Below, one piece after another: positions 52,192 through 60,335 of a stretch of DNA of 64,000 nucleotides. The stretch lies in contig MGTT01000016.1 of the NCBI GenBank assembly GCA_001799575.1, positions 62,001 through 126,000 of the forward strand. The letters run 5' to 3'. Each line of letters starts with the position of its first letter. Position 1 is the first letter of the stretch. Origin of the DNA: Elusimicrobia bacterium GWA2_56_46 (lineage in GTDB: Bacteria > Elusimicrobiota > Elusimicrobia > Elusimicrobiales > UBA9959). The notes under the pieces were generated by a model. That model had not been told where the DNA came from, did no database searches, and was given only the letters and a program-made list of their open reading frames with translations. Position numbers and translations under genes: made by a program.

Positions 52192-53667
52192 ATGTCCATT
52201 TTCCAGGTTAAATCCGTAGACGAGATAATGGCCGAGTCTCACGAACGCGGCCATAAACTCCCCAGAGTCCTGGGTTCCTTCGACGTGACCATGATAGGCA
52301 TAGGCGCCATCATCGGCGCGGGCATCTTCGCGATGCTCGGAGAGGCCGCGGTCAAAGGCGGCGCCGGACCTTCTCTTATAATCTCCATTATATTGACGGC
52401 TGTCGCCTGCGGTTTCTCCGCTCTGTGCTACGCGGAACTGGCCGCCATGGTCCCGATTTCCGGCAGCGCCTATACTTATGCCTACGCCACCATGGGCGAG
52501 CTGGCGGCCTGGATAATCGGCTGGGATCTCATTCTTGAGTACGCTATAGGCAACGTCGCCGTGGCCATAAGCTGGTCCGGTTATTTCAACGATTTTCTGC
52601 GAAGCGTTTTCGGTTTCGGAGTGCCGCTCTGGCTGAGGACGGACTATCATACTTTTCTGAAGTCGGGCGCCGATGTCGCTTCCGTGCCGCATCTCTTCGG
52701 AATGCCGGTGATCTGCAATCTGCTCGCGGCGTCCGTGGTCGCTTCTCTTACCTGGCTGCTGGTGCTGGGCATAAAAGAGAGCACCAGGTTCAACTCCCTT
52801 ATGGTCGGCATTAAGCTGCTTGTGCTGGCTGTTTTCGCCGGAGTGGGTATTTATTACTTCAACCCAGACAACTGGGTTCCTTTCGCGCCGGGCGGGTGGA
52901 AGGGCATTCAGGTCGGCGCGGCGTATATCTTTTTCGCCTATATAGGTTTTGACGCCGTTTCCACCGTGGCCGAGGAAACCCGCGAGCCGCAGAAGAATAT
53001 GCCGATAGGCATAATAGGCTCCCTTCTGATCTGCACCGTAATATATGTGCTGGTCACCGTGGCCCTGACGGGCATGATGCCGTTCACCGAGATGAAAGAC
53101 AAGATAGCCGAACCTCTGGTGGCCGGGCTCCAGTATAATCACGCGGCCCAATGGCTGGTCGGCCTGGTTTCGCTGGGCGCGGTCGTGGCCACCACGGCCG
53201 TCCTGCTTGTCTTCCAGATGGGGCAGCCCAGGATTTTCTTTTCCATGAGCCGCGACGGCCTGCTGCCGCGGTATTTTTCGAAAGTGCATCCGAAATACAA
53301 AACCCCGCATATAACCACCGTCTGGACCGGCATAGTCGTGGCGGGCTTCGCGTCGCTTTTCAGCCTGGACGTCATGGCCGAGCTTTGCAATATCGGCACG
53401 CTTTTCGCTTTTGTGGTGGTTTGCGCCGGAGTTATAATCCTCCGGGTGAAAGATCCGGACCGCCCCCGGCCTTTCAGGGCGCCTGGCGGATATGCGACGC
53501 CCGTCCTCGGTATAGGCTTCTGCCTGTTCCTGATGCTGGGGCTCGGCTTTATGACCTGGATCAGGTTTTTCGGCTGGCTCGCGGCGGGTCTGGCGGTTTA
53601 TTATTTTTACGGTTATCGGAATTCCAGGCTCAGAACCGGGGAGCTGGCTATCAAAGGGCCGGTTTAA
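52192..53667 (+). CDS. APC-family amino acid permease
   Basis: The 491-residue protein has about twelve to fourteen membrane helices. IGIGAIIGAGIFAMLGE near residue 33 is the substrate-binding unwound helix of APC carriers, and FFAYIGFDAVSTVAEE near 245 marks the YfnA/CAT cationic amino acid group. The start is ATG at 52192, after CAGGAG. It lies between the hydrogenase protease and ybaB genes without a functional link that I can see. The substrate is unknown. Confidence 0.9.
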   Translation: MSIFQVKSVDEIMAESHERGHKLPRVLGSFDVTMIGIGAIIGAGIFAMLGEAAVKGGAGPSLIISIILTAVACGFSALCYAELAAMVPISGSAYTYAYATMGELAAWIIGWDLILEYAIGNVAVAISWSGYFNDFLRSVFGFGVPLWLRTDYHTFLKSGADVASVPHLFGMPVICNLLAASVVASLTWLLVLGIKESTRFNSLMVGIKLLVLAVFAGVGIYYFNPDNWVPFAPGGWKGIQVGAAYIFFAYIGFDAVSTVAEETREPQKNMPIGIIGSLLICTVIYVLVTVALTGMMPFTEMKDKIAEPLVAGLQYNHAAQWLVGLVSLGAVVATTAVLLVFQMGQPRIFFSMSRDGLLPRYFSKVHPKYKTPHITTVWTGIVVAGFASLFSLDVMAELCNIGTLFAFVVVCAGVIILRVKDPDRPRPFRAPGGYATPVLGIGFCLFLMLGLGFMTWIRFFGWLAAGLAVYYFYGYRNSRLRTGELAIKGPV

Positions 53668-53677
53668 AAGGAGAAAT

Positions 53678-53959
53678 ATGTTTGATAAAATGAAAGAACT
53701 TATGGAGATGAAACGGAAGATGGAGGAGATAAAGAAAGAGCTGGATTCCATCACGCTTGAGAGCGAAGACAATTATGTGAAAGTCGGGATATCGGCTTCT
53801 CAGAATGTGACCGGCGTGACCGTGAAAGTGGATCTGGCAACGGCCGACAAAGCCAGGCTTGAAGCCTCGCTTACCGAGACCATAAACCGCGCCATCAGGC
53901 AGTCACAGAAGACCGCGGCCGAAAAGATGAGCAAGCTGAGCCTGCCGGGTATGGGGTAA
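53678..53959 (+). CDS. YbaB/EbfC nucleoid-associated protein
   Basis: The 93-residue protein matches YbaB in length and pattern: FDKMKELMEMKRKMEEIKKEL is an N-terminal coiled helix (beyond which VKVGISASQNVTGV forms the sheet), and a C-terminal helix ends in LSLPGMG. YbaB dimers bind DNA as tweezers. It commonly lies with dnaX and recR, but here it lies two bases before hypA. The setting is unusual. Confidence 0.85.
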   Translation: MFDKMKELMEMKRKMEEIKKELDSITLESEDNYVKVGISASQNVTGVTVKVDLATADKARLEASLTETINRAIRQSQKTAAEKMSKLSLPGMG

Positions 53960-53961
53960 TT

Positions 53962-54369
53962 ATGCACGAATGGGCGCTTGCCGAATCTGTCATTAAGACA
54001 TCCGCTGAGCACGCGGCGCGCGAAAAGCTGCGCTGCGTCTCCGAGGTCGGAGTGGCGCTGGGCGAACTTCAGTCCATAGACAGGGAGATCTTCGCTTTCG
54101 CCCTGGCGGAGCTTGTGAAAAGCTCTTTTAAAGACCTGGCGGCGTGTAAATTCAGTCTCCTGGACGATCCGGCGGCGTTTAAATGCCGGGCCTGCTCCGC
54201 GGAGTTCACCCTCAAGGCCCTGAAGAGGACCGGGGAAGAAGCCGAGAACATCCATTTCATCCCCGAGATGGCTCACACCTTTCTTAAATGTCCCGAATGC
54301 GCCAGCCCGGACTTTGATATTACGGCCGGCCGGGGCGTTACTATAAAACATATCCGGGGCGAGCAATGA
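53962..54369 (+). CDS. hypA: Hydrogenase nickel-incorporation protein HypA
   Basis: The 135-residue metallochaperone begins MHEWALAESV, whose first His binds nickel. The zinc site has two CxxC pairs: CRACSAEF near residue 75 and CPECASPDF near 111. The spacing between them is longer than in most HypA proteins. It should deliver nickel to the large subunit with a HypB-type NTPase. It overlaps the MinD-type ATPase gene by four bases. Confidence 0.92.
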   Translation: MHEWALAESVIKTSAEHAAREKLRCVSEVGVALGELQSIDREIFAFALAELVKSSFKDLAACKFSLLDDPAAFKCRACSAEFTLKALKRTGEEAENIHFIPEMAHTFLKCPECASPDFDITAGRGVTIKHIRGEQ

Positions 54370-55133
54370 CTCCGGCGCCGGGCAAGTCGCCGATTCAGCG
54401 CTCCGCGCCCCGCATTTCCGGCGGCCTGCGCCTGGATCCCAGGCCCGCCGTTATCGGCGCGCGGTTTTCCAAAATAAAAAAGGTGATCGCGGTCACCGGC
54501 TGGAAAGGCGGCATAGGCAAGAGCGTGACGGCTTCCACTCTGGCCCTCCTGCTGGCTGAAAAAGGCTTTAAGACCGGCCTGCTGGATCTGGATCTCGCGG
54601 GGGCGTCCGCCCATATCGTCCTGGGGGCGTCCGGATTGTTTCCGAAAGAGGAAATGGGCCTTGAGCCTCCGTCGGTCGCGGGTGTAAAATTCATGTCCGT
54701 GTCTTTTTTTTCCAGTAATAAAGCGGTTCCTTTAAGAGGCGCGGGCGTTTCGGACGCCATCATGGAAATGCTGGCTATAACGCGGTGGGGGGAGCTGGAT
54801 TATCTTGTAATAGATATGCCGCCCGGCATCAATGACACGGCGCTGGACATTATCAGGCTGCTGCCCGGGACCCGGGTGCTGGCCGTGACCACTCCTTCCA
54901 TCATGGCTCACTCCGTGCTGGAACGTTCGCTGCGGCTTTATAAGAGCCTGAAGGTTCCGGTTCTGGGCGTCATCGAGAATATGACCCGGGGCGCGCACGC
55001 TCTTTCAAAAGCCGCCGCCGGACGCGTGCGCTATGACGCGCGCCTTGAAAAAGCCCTGGGCAGTCCGGCCAGGATCCTGAAGACGGATTTTGCGAAAGAT
55101 CTTGCGAAGATCGCCGGCAGAATCGTAAACTGA
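54366..55133 (+). CDS. MinD/Mrp-type ATPase, possible atypical HypB partner of HypA
   Basis: The 255-residue protein has a deviant Walker A motif, GWKGGIGKSVTAS near residue 45, and YLVIDMPPGIND near 146 as Walker B and switch. LGVIENM near 203 fits the Mrp branch, but the C-terminal CxxC of scaffold proteins is absent. In Thermococcus kodakarensis an atypical HypB of the MinD/Mrp family partners HypA. Overlap with hypA makes the same role likely here, but chromosome partitioning or another function is not excluded. Confidence 0.8.
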   Translation: MTPAPGKSPIQRSAPRISGGLRLDPRPAVIGARFSKIKKVIAVTGWKGGIGKSVTASTLALLLAEKGFKTGLLDLDLAGASAHIVLGASGLFPKEEMGLEPPSVAGVKFMSVSFFSSNKAVPLRGAGVSDAIMEMLAITRWGELDYLVIDMPPGINDTALDIIRLLPGTRVLAVTTPSIMAHSVLERSLRLYKSLKVPVLGVIENMTRGAHALSKAAAGRVRYDARLEKALGSPARILKTDFAKDLAKIAGRIVN

Positions 55134-55311
55134 GAGCAGCCGGTGAGCGGTAAGGGGGGCGGTATGATCCCGGTCACGTTCACCGGTTTCTGTTATATTG
55201 ATATTGGAGGGCGGGATTTAATAAAATTAACACATTTAATATACCTAATGCCAGAGTTGTCCATGTTGGGAATAGTTTTGCCGCTACCGGGGGATTTAGG
55301 CCGCTTTGATT
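55134..55311. other. AT-rich spacer before the cyclase-like pair
   Basis: The spacer shifts from GC-rich to AT-rich near 55200. It contains possible promoter elements but none with good spacing. No gene is evident. Confidence 0.35.
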
Positions 55312-55641
55312 ATGCCTGTTTACTTTATAACTTACGTCGTTCTTTTCTGGCTTCCCGCGCTTTTCCTCGGCATCTTTGTTTTTAAGGCACTCTCCCCTTC
55401 CCTGAAGAGATCTATTTTGGCCACCTTGTTTTTGATAGCCCTGATTACCACGGTCATGGAATACGTTTATCTCTGGTTCGATGTGTGGACTTTTTCGCAG
55501 AAAACGGATAAACTGCTGGGTGTCTGGCTGGGGCCCGCGCCCATTGAGGAATTTGTGTTCTGGTTCGGAGGGCCGCTTTTTTGTCTGGCGGTCTATTTTA
55601 CATACAAGAGATTGTTTGAGATACTTCATGCTGGAAGATAA
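55312..55641 (+). CDS. Lycopene cyclase domain protein, first half (CrtYc-like)
   Basis: The 109-residue protein has three membrane helices. The family motif PIEEFVFWFGGPLF lies near residue 74, and DVWTFSQK near 54 precedes it. This matches one of the two repeats in CarRA/CrtY-type lycopene cyclases, which close the rings of lycopene. The second half is encoded next, with a 14-base overlap, as in the heterodimeric actinobacterial CrtYc/CrtYd. No other carotenoid gene is visible in this window. Confidence 0.8.
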   Translation: MPVYFITYVVLFWLPALFLGIFVFKALSPSLKRSILATLFLIALITTVMEYVYLWFDVWTFSQKTDKLLGVWLGPAPIEEFVFWFGGPLFCLAVYFTYKRLFEILHAGR

Positions 55642-56011
55642 CCCGCTCTTGAGCGAAGAGGACAAGAAGAAAAGGGTGTTACAGGAGAAATGGCCGGCCA
55701 CCGTTATACTGGCGGCGCCGTTCGTGTTTCTGTTGCTGCCGCTCTGGACAGCGGCAAGGGAACGCGTGGATCGGCGCGCGGCCGCCGCCATGATCTTAAC
55801 TTTCGAGGCGGTCATGCTCGGGGCGGAATATTTTTCCATTTCCAGGGGACACTGGGTCTGGAACCCGAACCGGACACTGGGGCCCACGATCTTCGGCATT
55901 CCGATAGAAGAGCCGCTTTTGTATTACTGGTTTCCGCCGCTTTTCGTGGTTGTCCTGATGCACACGCTGGATAAATACATATTTGAAAAAAGGGGGAACA
56001 GGGAAGGGTGA
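55628..56011 (+). CDS. Lycopene cyclase domain protein, second half (CrtYd-like)
   Basis: The 127-residue protein has three membrane helices. GHWVWNPNRTLGPTIFGIPIEE near residue 76 (key part GIPIEEPLLYYWF) is the second copy of the cyclase motif. The start at 55628 overlaps the previous gene by 14 bases, so both subunits should be made together. With the upstream gene it forms a six-helix enzyme. Cyclisation of lycopene or a related polyene is inferred from the family. Confidence 0.82.
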   Translation: MLEDNPLLSEEDKKKRVLQEKWPATVILAAPFVFLLLPLWTAARERVDRRAAAAMILTFEAVMLGAEYFSISRGHWVWNPNRTLGPTIFGIPIEEPLLYYWFPPLFVVVLMHTLDKYIFEKRGNREG

Positions 56012-56060
56012 CCTTTTCCCGTTATTAGATATATTTCCGGAAGCGGTTTTTTGTGTATTT

Positions 56061-57374
56061 ATGCCTAAAGCGGCAGATGAACCTATCAATATCATCGGCA
56101 AAAATTATCTCCGAAGACAGACGCTGTTCGTCGGATTTGCGGATCTGCTCGCCGCATTGTTTTTTTACCTGGTTCCCGAATCGCCTTTCGACAGGAGGCT
56201 GGCTCCGGTTCTTGCCGCCGCCTCGGCGATGTATTTTTGTTTCTTTGTCTGGTTTGAGTGCTGTGTCAAATATTTGCACGCTATTGTTATCGCCCTGAGT
56301 CTTGCCGGTCTTTGCGTGGTTGCCTTTGTGGTGCATATGAGCGGCGGCATAGCCTCTCCGCTGGTCTGTTTTTATTTCGCCCTGCTGGTGTCGGAGGCCG
56401 GCTATGGCGTTACCTCTCCGATCACCGTTTACGCCGCCGTCATCAGCTACCTCTGCGTCGTGCTGGGAGAAGCTTTCGGTTTTCTCAGCGTGAACAACGC
56501 GCTGTCTAAAGCTATTTATGAAAACCATGTGGTTTTTGTTTTTATAATCCTGACAATCGCCATGCATATGATCATAGCCAGCTATATCTCCAAGCAAATA
56601 CTGAGAAAGCTGCGGAGCGATTTTGCCGAAGAACAACAGCAGACGCAGGCGCTCCTTAAAAGGTTCAGCGAGCTTGACGCGCATTCCCATATCGGCATGC
56701 TGGCGCACAGAATGGTGCACGATCTCCGCAACCCGCTGGCCTCCATCTCCGGTTACGTGGAACTTGAACGTCTCGCTCCCGGCAAAGACAGCGCGCAGCA
56801 GGCCATGCTTGCGGATCTTTCGGAAACGGTTACGCAGATCTCCAACACTTTGACCAATATCACCCGCTTCGGCCGCGCCACGGAAAGCAAAAAACAGAGG
56901 CTCTTCGTAAAAGACTTTTTCAACAACCTTATCTCTATCGTGAGTTTTTCCAAGGACGCGGCCAAGGTTCGGTTCCGCCGGAATTATCCGCAGAACCGGG
57001 ATTTCTGCGTCCTGGCCGTCCGCCAGGATCTTCAGCAGGCCTACTTCAACATTCTGAAAAACGCGCTCGAAACGGTAAAGGAAAATGCCGGCGATAAAAC
57101 GGTGGAAATTTCAATGCGCTCTTCGGCCGGTATGCTGGAAGTGGAGATCGCGAACAACGGCAAGCCGATCCCGGAAGAGATACTCGGAAAGATTTTTAAG
57201 AAAGCGGTGACCGGAAAGAGCGGCGGCACCGGAGTGGGGCTGCTTATCACCCGCGACCTGCTGGCGAAAAACGATATCAGTATAGAAATTAAGAACATGG
57301 AGGTTGAAGGTGTCAAAGTTATCACTAAGCTGCCGTTGTGCGGCAATGAAAGACAAGGGGGAGAAAACGGTTAA
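56061..57374 (+). CDS. Membrane sensor histidine kinase
   Basis: The 437-residue protein has about six membrane helices in residues 22-185. The phospho-His is residue 220, in RMVHDLRNPLASISGY. The ATP domain has NILKNALE, IANNGKPIPEEIL and GGTGVGLLITRDLLAKN. Layout and length resemble the kinase at 41803, so the two may be paralogues. No response regulator is adjacent. The start at 56061 gives a soluble 20-residue lead before the first helix. It overlaps the next gene by 29 bases. Confidence 0.9.
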   Translation: MPKAADEPINIIGKNYLRRQTLFVGFADLLAALFFYLVPESPFDRRLAPVLAAASAMYFCFFVWFECCVKYLHAIVIALSLAGLCVVAFVVHMSGGIASPLVCFYFALLVSEAGYGVTSPITVYAAVISYLCVVLGEAFGFLSVNNALSKAIYENHVVFVFIILTIAMHMIIASYISKQILRKLRSDFAEEQQQTQALLKRFSELDAHSHIGMLAHRMVHDLRNPLASISGYVELERLAPGKDSAQQAMLADLSETVTQISNTLTNITRFGRATESKKQRLFVKDFFNNLISIVSFSKDAAKVRFRRNYPQNRDFCVLAVRQDLQQAYFNILKNALETVKENAGDKTVEISMRSSAGMLEVEIANNGKPIPEEILGKIFKKAVTGKSGGTGVGLLITRDLLAKNDISIEIKNMEVEGVKVITKLPLCGNERQGGENG

Positions 57375-58620
57375 CGCTTTCTCCTGCGCGTTGGCGCTGG
57401 CGTTCTTCGCGGCAAGCCCTTCCGGGCTTTTCGCTTCGGGTTATGAGTTCGACGGCATAGGCGCGCGCGCCATCGCCCGCGGCGGCGCGGTCATAGCCGA
57501 CGCGGCCGACTGGACCGCCATATACTGGAACCCGGCGAACCTGGTTTCAGTGGCGAAAAAGGAAGCGGGTCTCGAACTGAAATCAGGCTATATGTACACG
57601 AAAGATGGAAACTCTTTCAACACGGGCCTGGCCGGCGATACTTTCCGCAAAACGCATGCCGCTTCTTCTTTCCTGTTCGGCTCCCTGGGCGCCGCGCTTC
57701 CCCTTAACGCAGATTCGGCGCTTGGAGCCGGTTTTTATATGCCTCTGATGCAGGGCTCGGAATTTAAGGACAACGGCGTTCCCGGCAATGCCCTCTACAC
57801 CAGCCTGGATTATGACGGTTTTGCCACTATCATGGTGGGCAATATCTCTTATTCCCGGAAAGTGTCCGATAAGACGGCGGTGGGCGTTGGAGTGGATCTG
57901 ATCCGCGGCGATCTGAGCAACGACGCCAAGGCGGGCCTTACGATGTATCCGGCTCTGGTCGGAGTGCTGGGCCCAGTGCCCGGTACGCTTAAGAGCGAGA
58001 CTGACGCGGCCGGCTACGGCCTGGAAGGCCTTTTCGGAGTACGCTACCAGATCAGCGACGCGGTTACGTTGGGCGCGGTTTTAAGAACCGGAAGCAAAGT
58101 CAAATTAAAGGGGGATTCCGAAGCTTCTTTTCTCACTGTCACGGAAAAGTCGGATATGGAGTTCACGCTTAAGCAGCCTCCCACCTCTGGCATAGGCGCG
58201 GCCTGGCAGGCAAAGAAAAACCTGAAGCTCACCTGCGACCTGGCTCAGACCTGGTGGCGTGGATTTTCCAATGAGCTGAACTATGACGCCCCAGGCGCGC
58301 TGCTTGTCGACCGGCCTAACAGTTTCAACTGGAAAACCTCATATAAATTCAGGGCGGGCGCCCTTTGGGCCTACAGTGAAAGAACCGACCTGATGTTCGG
58401 CTACGCTTTCGATACCCCGGCCATAGACAAGGACAATCTGGACTTTTCAACGGCGGTGGACGTGCCCATGCACCGCATTTCGGCCGGAGTTTCAAGGCGT
58501 TGGGGCGACTTACTGGGTTCCCTTTCCGCTCTGGCCGGCAGCGGGTCGCGGAGGACGGGCGCGGTGAGCTACCGGCTCTCCGGCTGGTATCTTATCAGCG
58601 AACTGAAATACAGTTTCTAA
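57346..58620 (+). CDS. Outer-membrane FadL/TodX-like transport protein
   Basis: The 424-residue protein has a signal peptide ending near FASG at residue 24. The mature N-terminus GYEFDGIGARAIARGGAVIA with DWTAIYWNPANL is the OMPP1/FadL/TodX hallmark: the N-terminal hatch of a hydrophobic-substrate channel. The protein ends in a beta-strand with a terminal Phe, the outer-membrane insertion signal. It likely moves fatty acids or other hydrophobic compounds. It proves an outer membrane is present. Confidence 0.88.
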   Translation: MKDKGEKTVNAFSCALALAFFAASPSGLFASGYEFDGIGARAIARGGAVIADAADWTAIYWNPANLVSVAKKEAGLELKSGYMYTKDGNSFNTGLAGDTFRKTHAASSFLFGSLGAALPLNADSALGAGFYMPLMQGSEFKDNGVPGNALYTSLDYDGFATIMVGNISYSRKVSDKTAVGVGVDLIRGDLSNDAKAGLTMYPALVGVLGPVPGTLKSETDAAGYGLEGLFGVRYQISDAVTLGAVLRTGSKVKLKGDSEASFLTVTEKSDMEFTLKQPPTSGIGAAWQAKKNLKLTCDLAQTWWRGFSNELNYDAPGALLVDRPNSFNWKTSYKFRAGALWAYSERTDLMFGYAFDTPAIDKDNLDFSTAVDVPMHRISAGVSRRWGDLLGSLSALAGSGSRRTGAVSYRLSGWYLISELKYSF

Positions 58621-58682
58621 CAGTTTGCTAACCGGACTCCGCGAACGCGCCCCGGCTTTACAACGAATGGAGGCCTGATCAT

Positions 58683-59228
58683 ATGAGCGACACCCTGATA
58701 TTGATAGAGATATTCGGCTGGATAGAGGTTCCGCTAGTCTGGTTCCTTTTTAAGCGTTACGCCAAGCGTAACGTGCTGGGGGAAATGGCGGCCAGCTGCG
58801 TCTTCGGGATTTTTTTCGAAGTGGTCAGTGAACCTTTGTGGGATTATCATATGGCGGTAACCTTTTACCGGGACACTCCGGTTGTCGCTATTACGGGCTG
58901 GATGGTGATGTTCACGCTGGTGGTGGTTATGTCGGAAAAACTTTATCGTTTCGCGCTGCGCGAAGAACGGATCATACCCTATGACAAACGGATAGTTCTT
59001 TCCGACATCCTGGCCGGCATTATTGTATGTCTGCCGCTGGAGACGTTCGGCGCCAGGACGGGTGTCTGGACTTACCGCACCGAACTGCTGAAATGGAACT
59101 GGGACAGTCTTATCCCGGTTTTTAAAGTGCCTTACGAGGTAGTTTGGTGTTATGCCCTGCTTATGCTTATAGCCCCCACGTTCGTGCGGTATTGGGCGAA
59201 AAGTTTCGAGCGGGTATCACCGGAGTAA
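58683..59228 (+). CDS. Multi-membrane hypothetical protein, possibly cyclase-related
   Basis: The 181-residue protein has about five or six hydrophobic helices. I do not recognise a named family. The segment FGARTGVWTYRTELLKWNW, followed by PVFKVPYEVVW, loosely recalls the W-x-Y / P-x-E arrangement of the lycopene cyclase domain proteins at 55312 and 55628. It lies upstream of the cobalamin riboswitch. A carotenoid role is a weak inference. Confidence 0.6.
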   Translation: MSDTLILIEIFGWIEVPLVWFLFKRYAKRNVLGEMAASCVFGIFFEVVSEPLWDYHMAVTFYRDTPVVAITGWMVMFTLVVVMSEKLYRFALREERIIPYDKRIVLSDILAGIIVCLPLETFGARTGVWTYRTELLKWNWDSLIPVFKVPYEVVWCYALLMLIAPTFVRYWAKSFERVSPE

Positions 59229-59244
59229 GCTGGCGTTGTCCCAA

Positions 59245-59260
59245 TTTTGTAAGATATAAT
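59245..59260 (+). promoter_or_regulatory. Promoter for the btu operon
   Basis: TATAAT at 59255-59260 is preceded by TTTTGTAAGA. Transcription would start near 59267, at the edge of the riboswitch. Confidence 0.6.
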
Positions 59261-59261
59261 C

Positions 59262-59390
59262 ATTCCGCAGAGGAACCCGGTGCGACTCCGGGGCTGCCCC
59301 GCAACGGTAATACCGAAAGGTTAAGCCCGGTCTACTGCCAGCCTGTCCCCGGTTCCGGGCGATAGGAATTCCGAGGGGGAAAATCGCGCC
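59262..59390 (+). promoter_or_regulatory. Cobalamin riboswitch
   Basis: The core elements occur in the usual order: GGAACCCGGTG, then GACTCCGGGGCTGCCCCGCAA, of which GCTGCCCCGCAAC is the conserved block, then the CTACTGCCAG B12-box-like end. The riboswitch binds adenosylcobalamin or a related cobamide. A terminator at 59396-59425 follows directly, so it probably stops transcription of btuFCD when B12 is plentiful. Confidence 0.95.
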
Positions 59391-59395
59391 TTGAA

Positions 59396-59425
59396 AGCCC
59401 GGCCCCGACGGAGCCGGGCTTTTTG
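59396..59425 (+). terminator. Riboswitch-controlled intrinsic terminator
   Basis: AAGCCCGGC and GCCGGGCTT form a nine-base stem with a short loop, followed by five T residues. It lies between the cobalamin aptamer and the btuF-like gene. Confidence 0.85.
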
Positions 59426-59459
59426 CCGCCCGGGTGGGGCCAAAAAGGAGACGCTTTAT

Positions 59460-60284
59460 ATGCGAAAAAACAAATCAAAGAGGGTTGAAAAAATATTCCT
59501 GTTCTCTTGTTTTATCATGATTTTTTGCTTTTTGCCCGCCGGGGCCGCGCGCGTGATTTCTTTGCTGCCCTCCTATACGGAAATAATTTTTGAGCTGGGC
59601 GCCGGCGCCGAGCTGGCTGGCGTATCCACTTTCTGCGACTGGCCTCCCGCCGCCGCGCAAAAGGAGAAGATCGGGGATTATCTGCGCCCGAATCTGGAAA
59701 AAATCTACTCTCTCAAACCGGATCTCGTATTCGCCGGGATCTGGCAGGGTTCTCCGGTGGCCCAGGAGTTGCGCAACGCGGGTATAAAAGTCGTGGAACT
59801 GCCGGAAGAGCGGAAAATTGAGGATATCTTCCGTACCGTAGAGCTTATCGCCGCCGGACTGGGACGAAAAAAAGAAGCCGCCGCGCTGGTCAAAAAGATG
59901 AAAACGGGTTTGAAAAGCGCGCTTGCCGCCTCCCGCCGGCCCGCGGTATACCTGGAGGTGGATGAGGGCGGCTGGACGGCGGGAAAGCGTTCCTTTCTTT
60001 CCGACGCGATAGAGAAAGCCGGCGGGAAAAATATTTTCGCGGGCGAGGATAAAAGCTATTTTCAGGCGTCCTGGGAGGCCGTGGTGAAGAGAGACCCGGA
60101 CGCCGTTGTGCTGCTTTCAGGGTCGGCCGGAGATTTCGCCCGCCGGCCCCTGGCCCAGGGACTTAAAGCCGTAAAGGGCGGCCGGGTTTTCACCGGCCTG
60201 GACCGGGACGCGTTCTCCAGGCCCGGCCCGCGCATCGCGGCGGAAATAAGGAAACTCAGGGCCTGGCTGGACGGGAGGGAGTGA
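59460..60284 (+). CDS. btuF: Cobalamin ABC transporter substrate-binding protein (BtuF-like)
   Basis: The 274-residue periplasmic protein has a signal peptide in residues 1-30 and starts its mature part with ARVISLLPSYTEIIFELGAG, the class III binding-protein pattern. GIWQGSPVAQELR near residue 97 and the DPDAVVLLSG segment near 198 fit the BtuF family. The riboswitch upstream and the BtuC/BtuD genes downstream support B12 uptake. AAGGAG precedes the ATG at 59460. Confidence 0.92.
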   Translation: MRKNKSKRVEKIFLFSCFIMIFCFLPAGAARVISLLPSYTEIIFELGAGAELAGVSTFCDWPPAAAQKEKIGDYLRPNLEKIYSLKPDLVFAGIWQGSPVAQELRNAGIKVVELPEERKIEDIFRTVELIAAGLGRKKEAAALVKKMKTGLKSALAASRRPAVYLEVDEGGWTAGKRSFLSDAIEKAGGKNIFAGEDKSYFQASWEAVVKRDPDAVVLLSGSAGDFARRPLAQGLKAVKGGRVFTGLDRDAFSRPGPRIAAEIRKLRAWLDGRE

Positions 60285-60289
60285 TCAGG

Positions 60290-60330
60290 ATTTAATCTTG
60301 AATCCGGAATCTTGAATCTTAAATCGTGAA
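60290..60330 (+). repeat. Heptanucleotide satellite (GAATCTT type)
   Basis: AATCTTG, AATCCGG, AATCTTG and AATCTTA units occur in tandem between btuF and btuC. The same unit returns after btuD at 62075-62120. Confidence 0.65.
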
Positions 60331-60335
60331 CGTAT

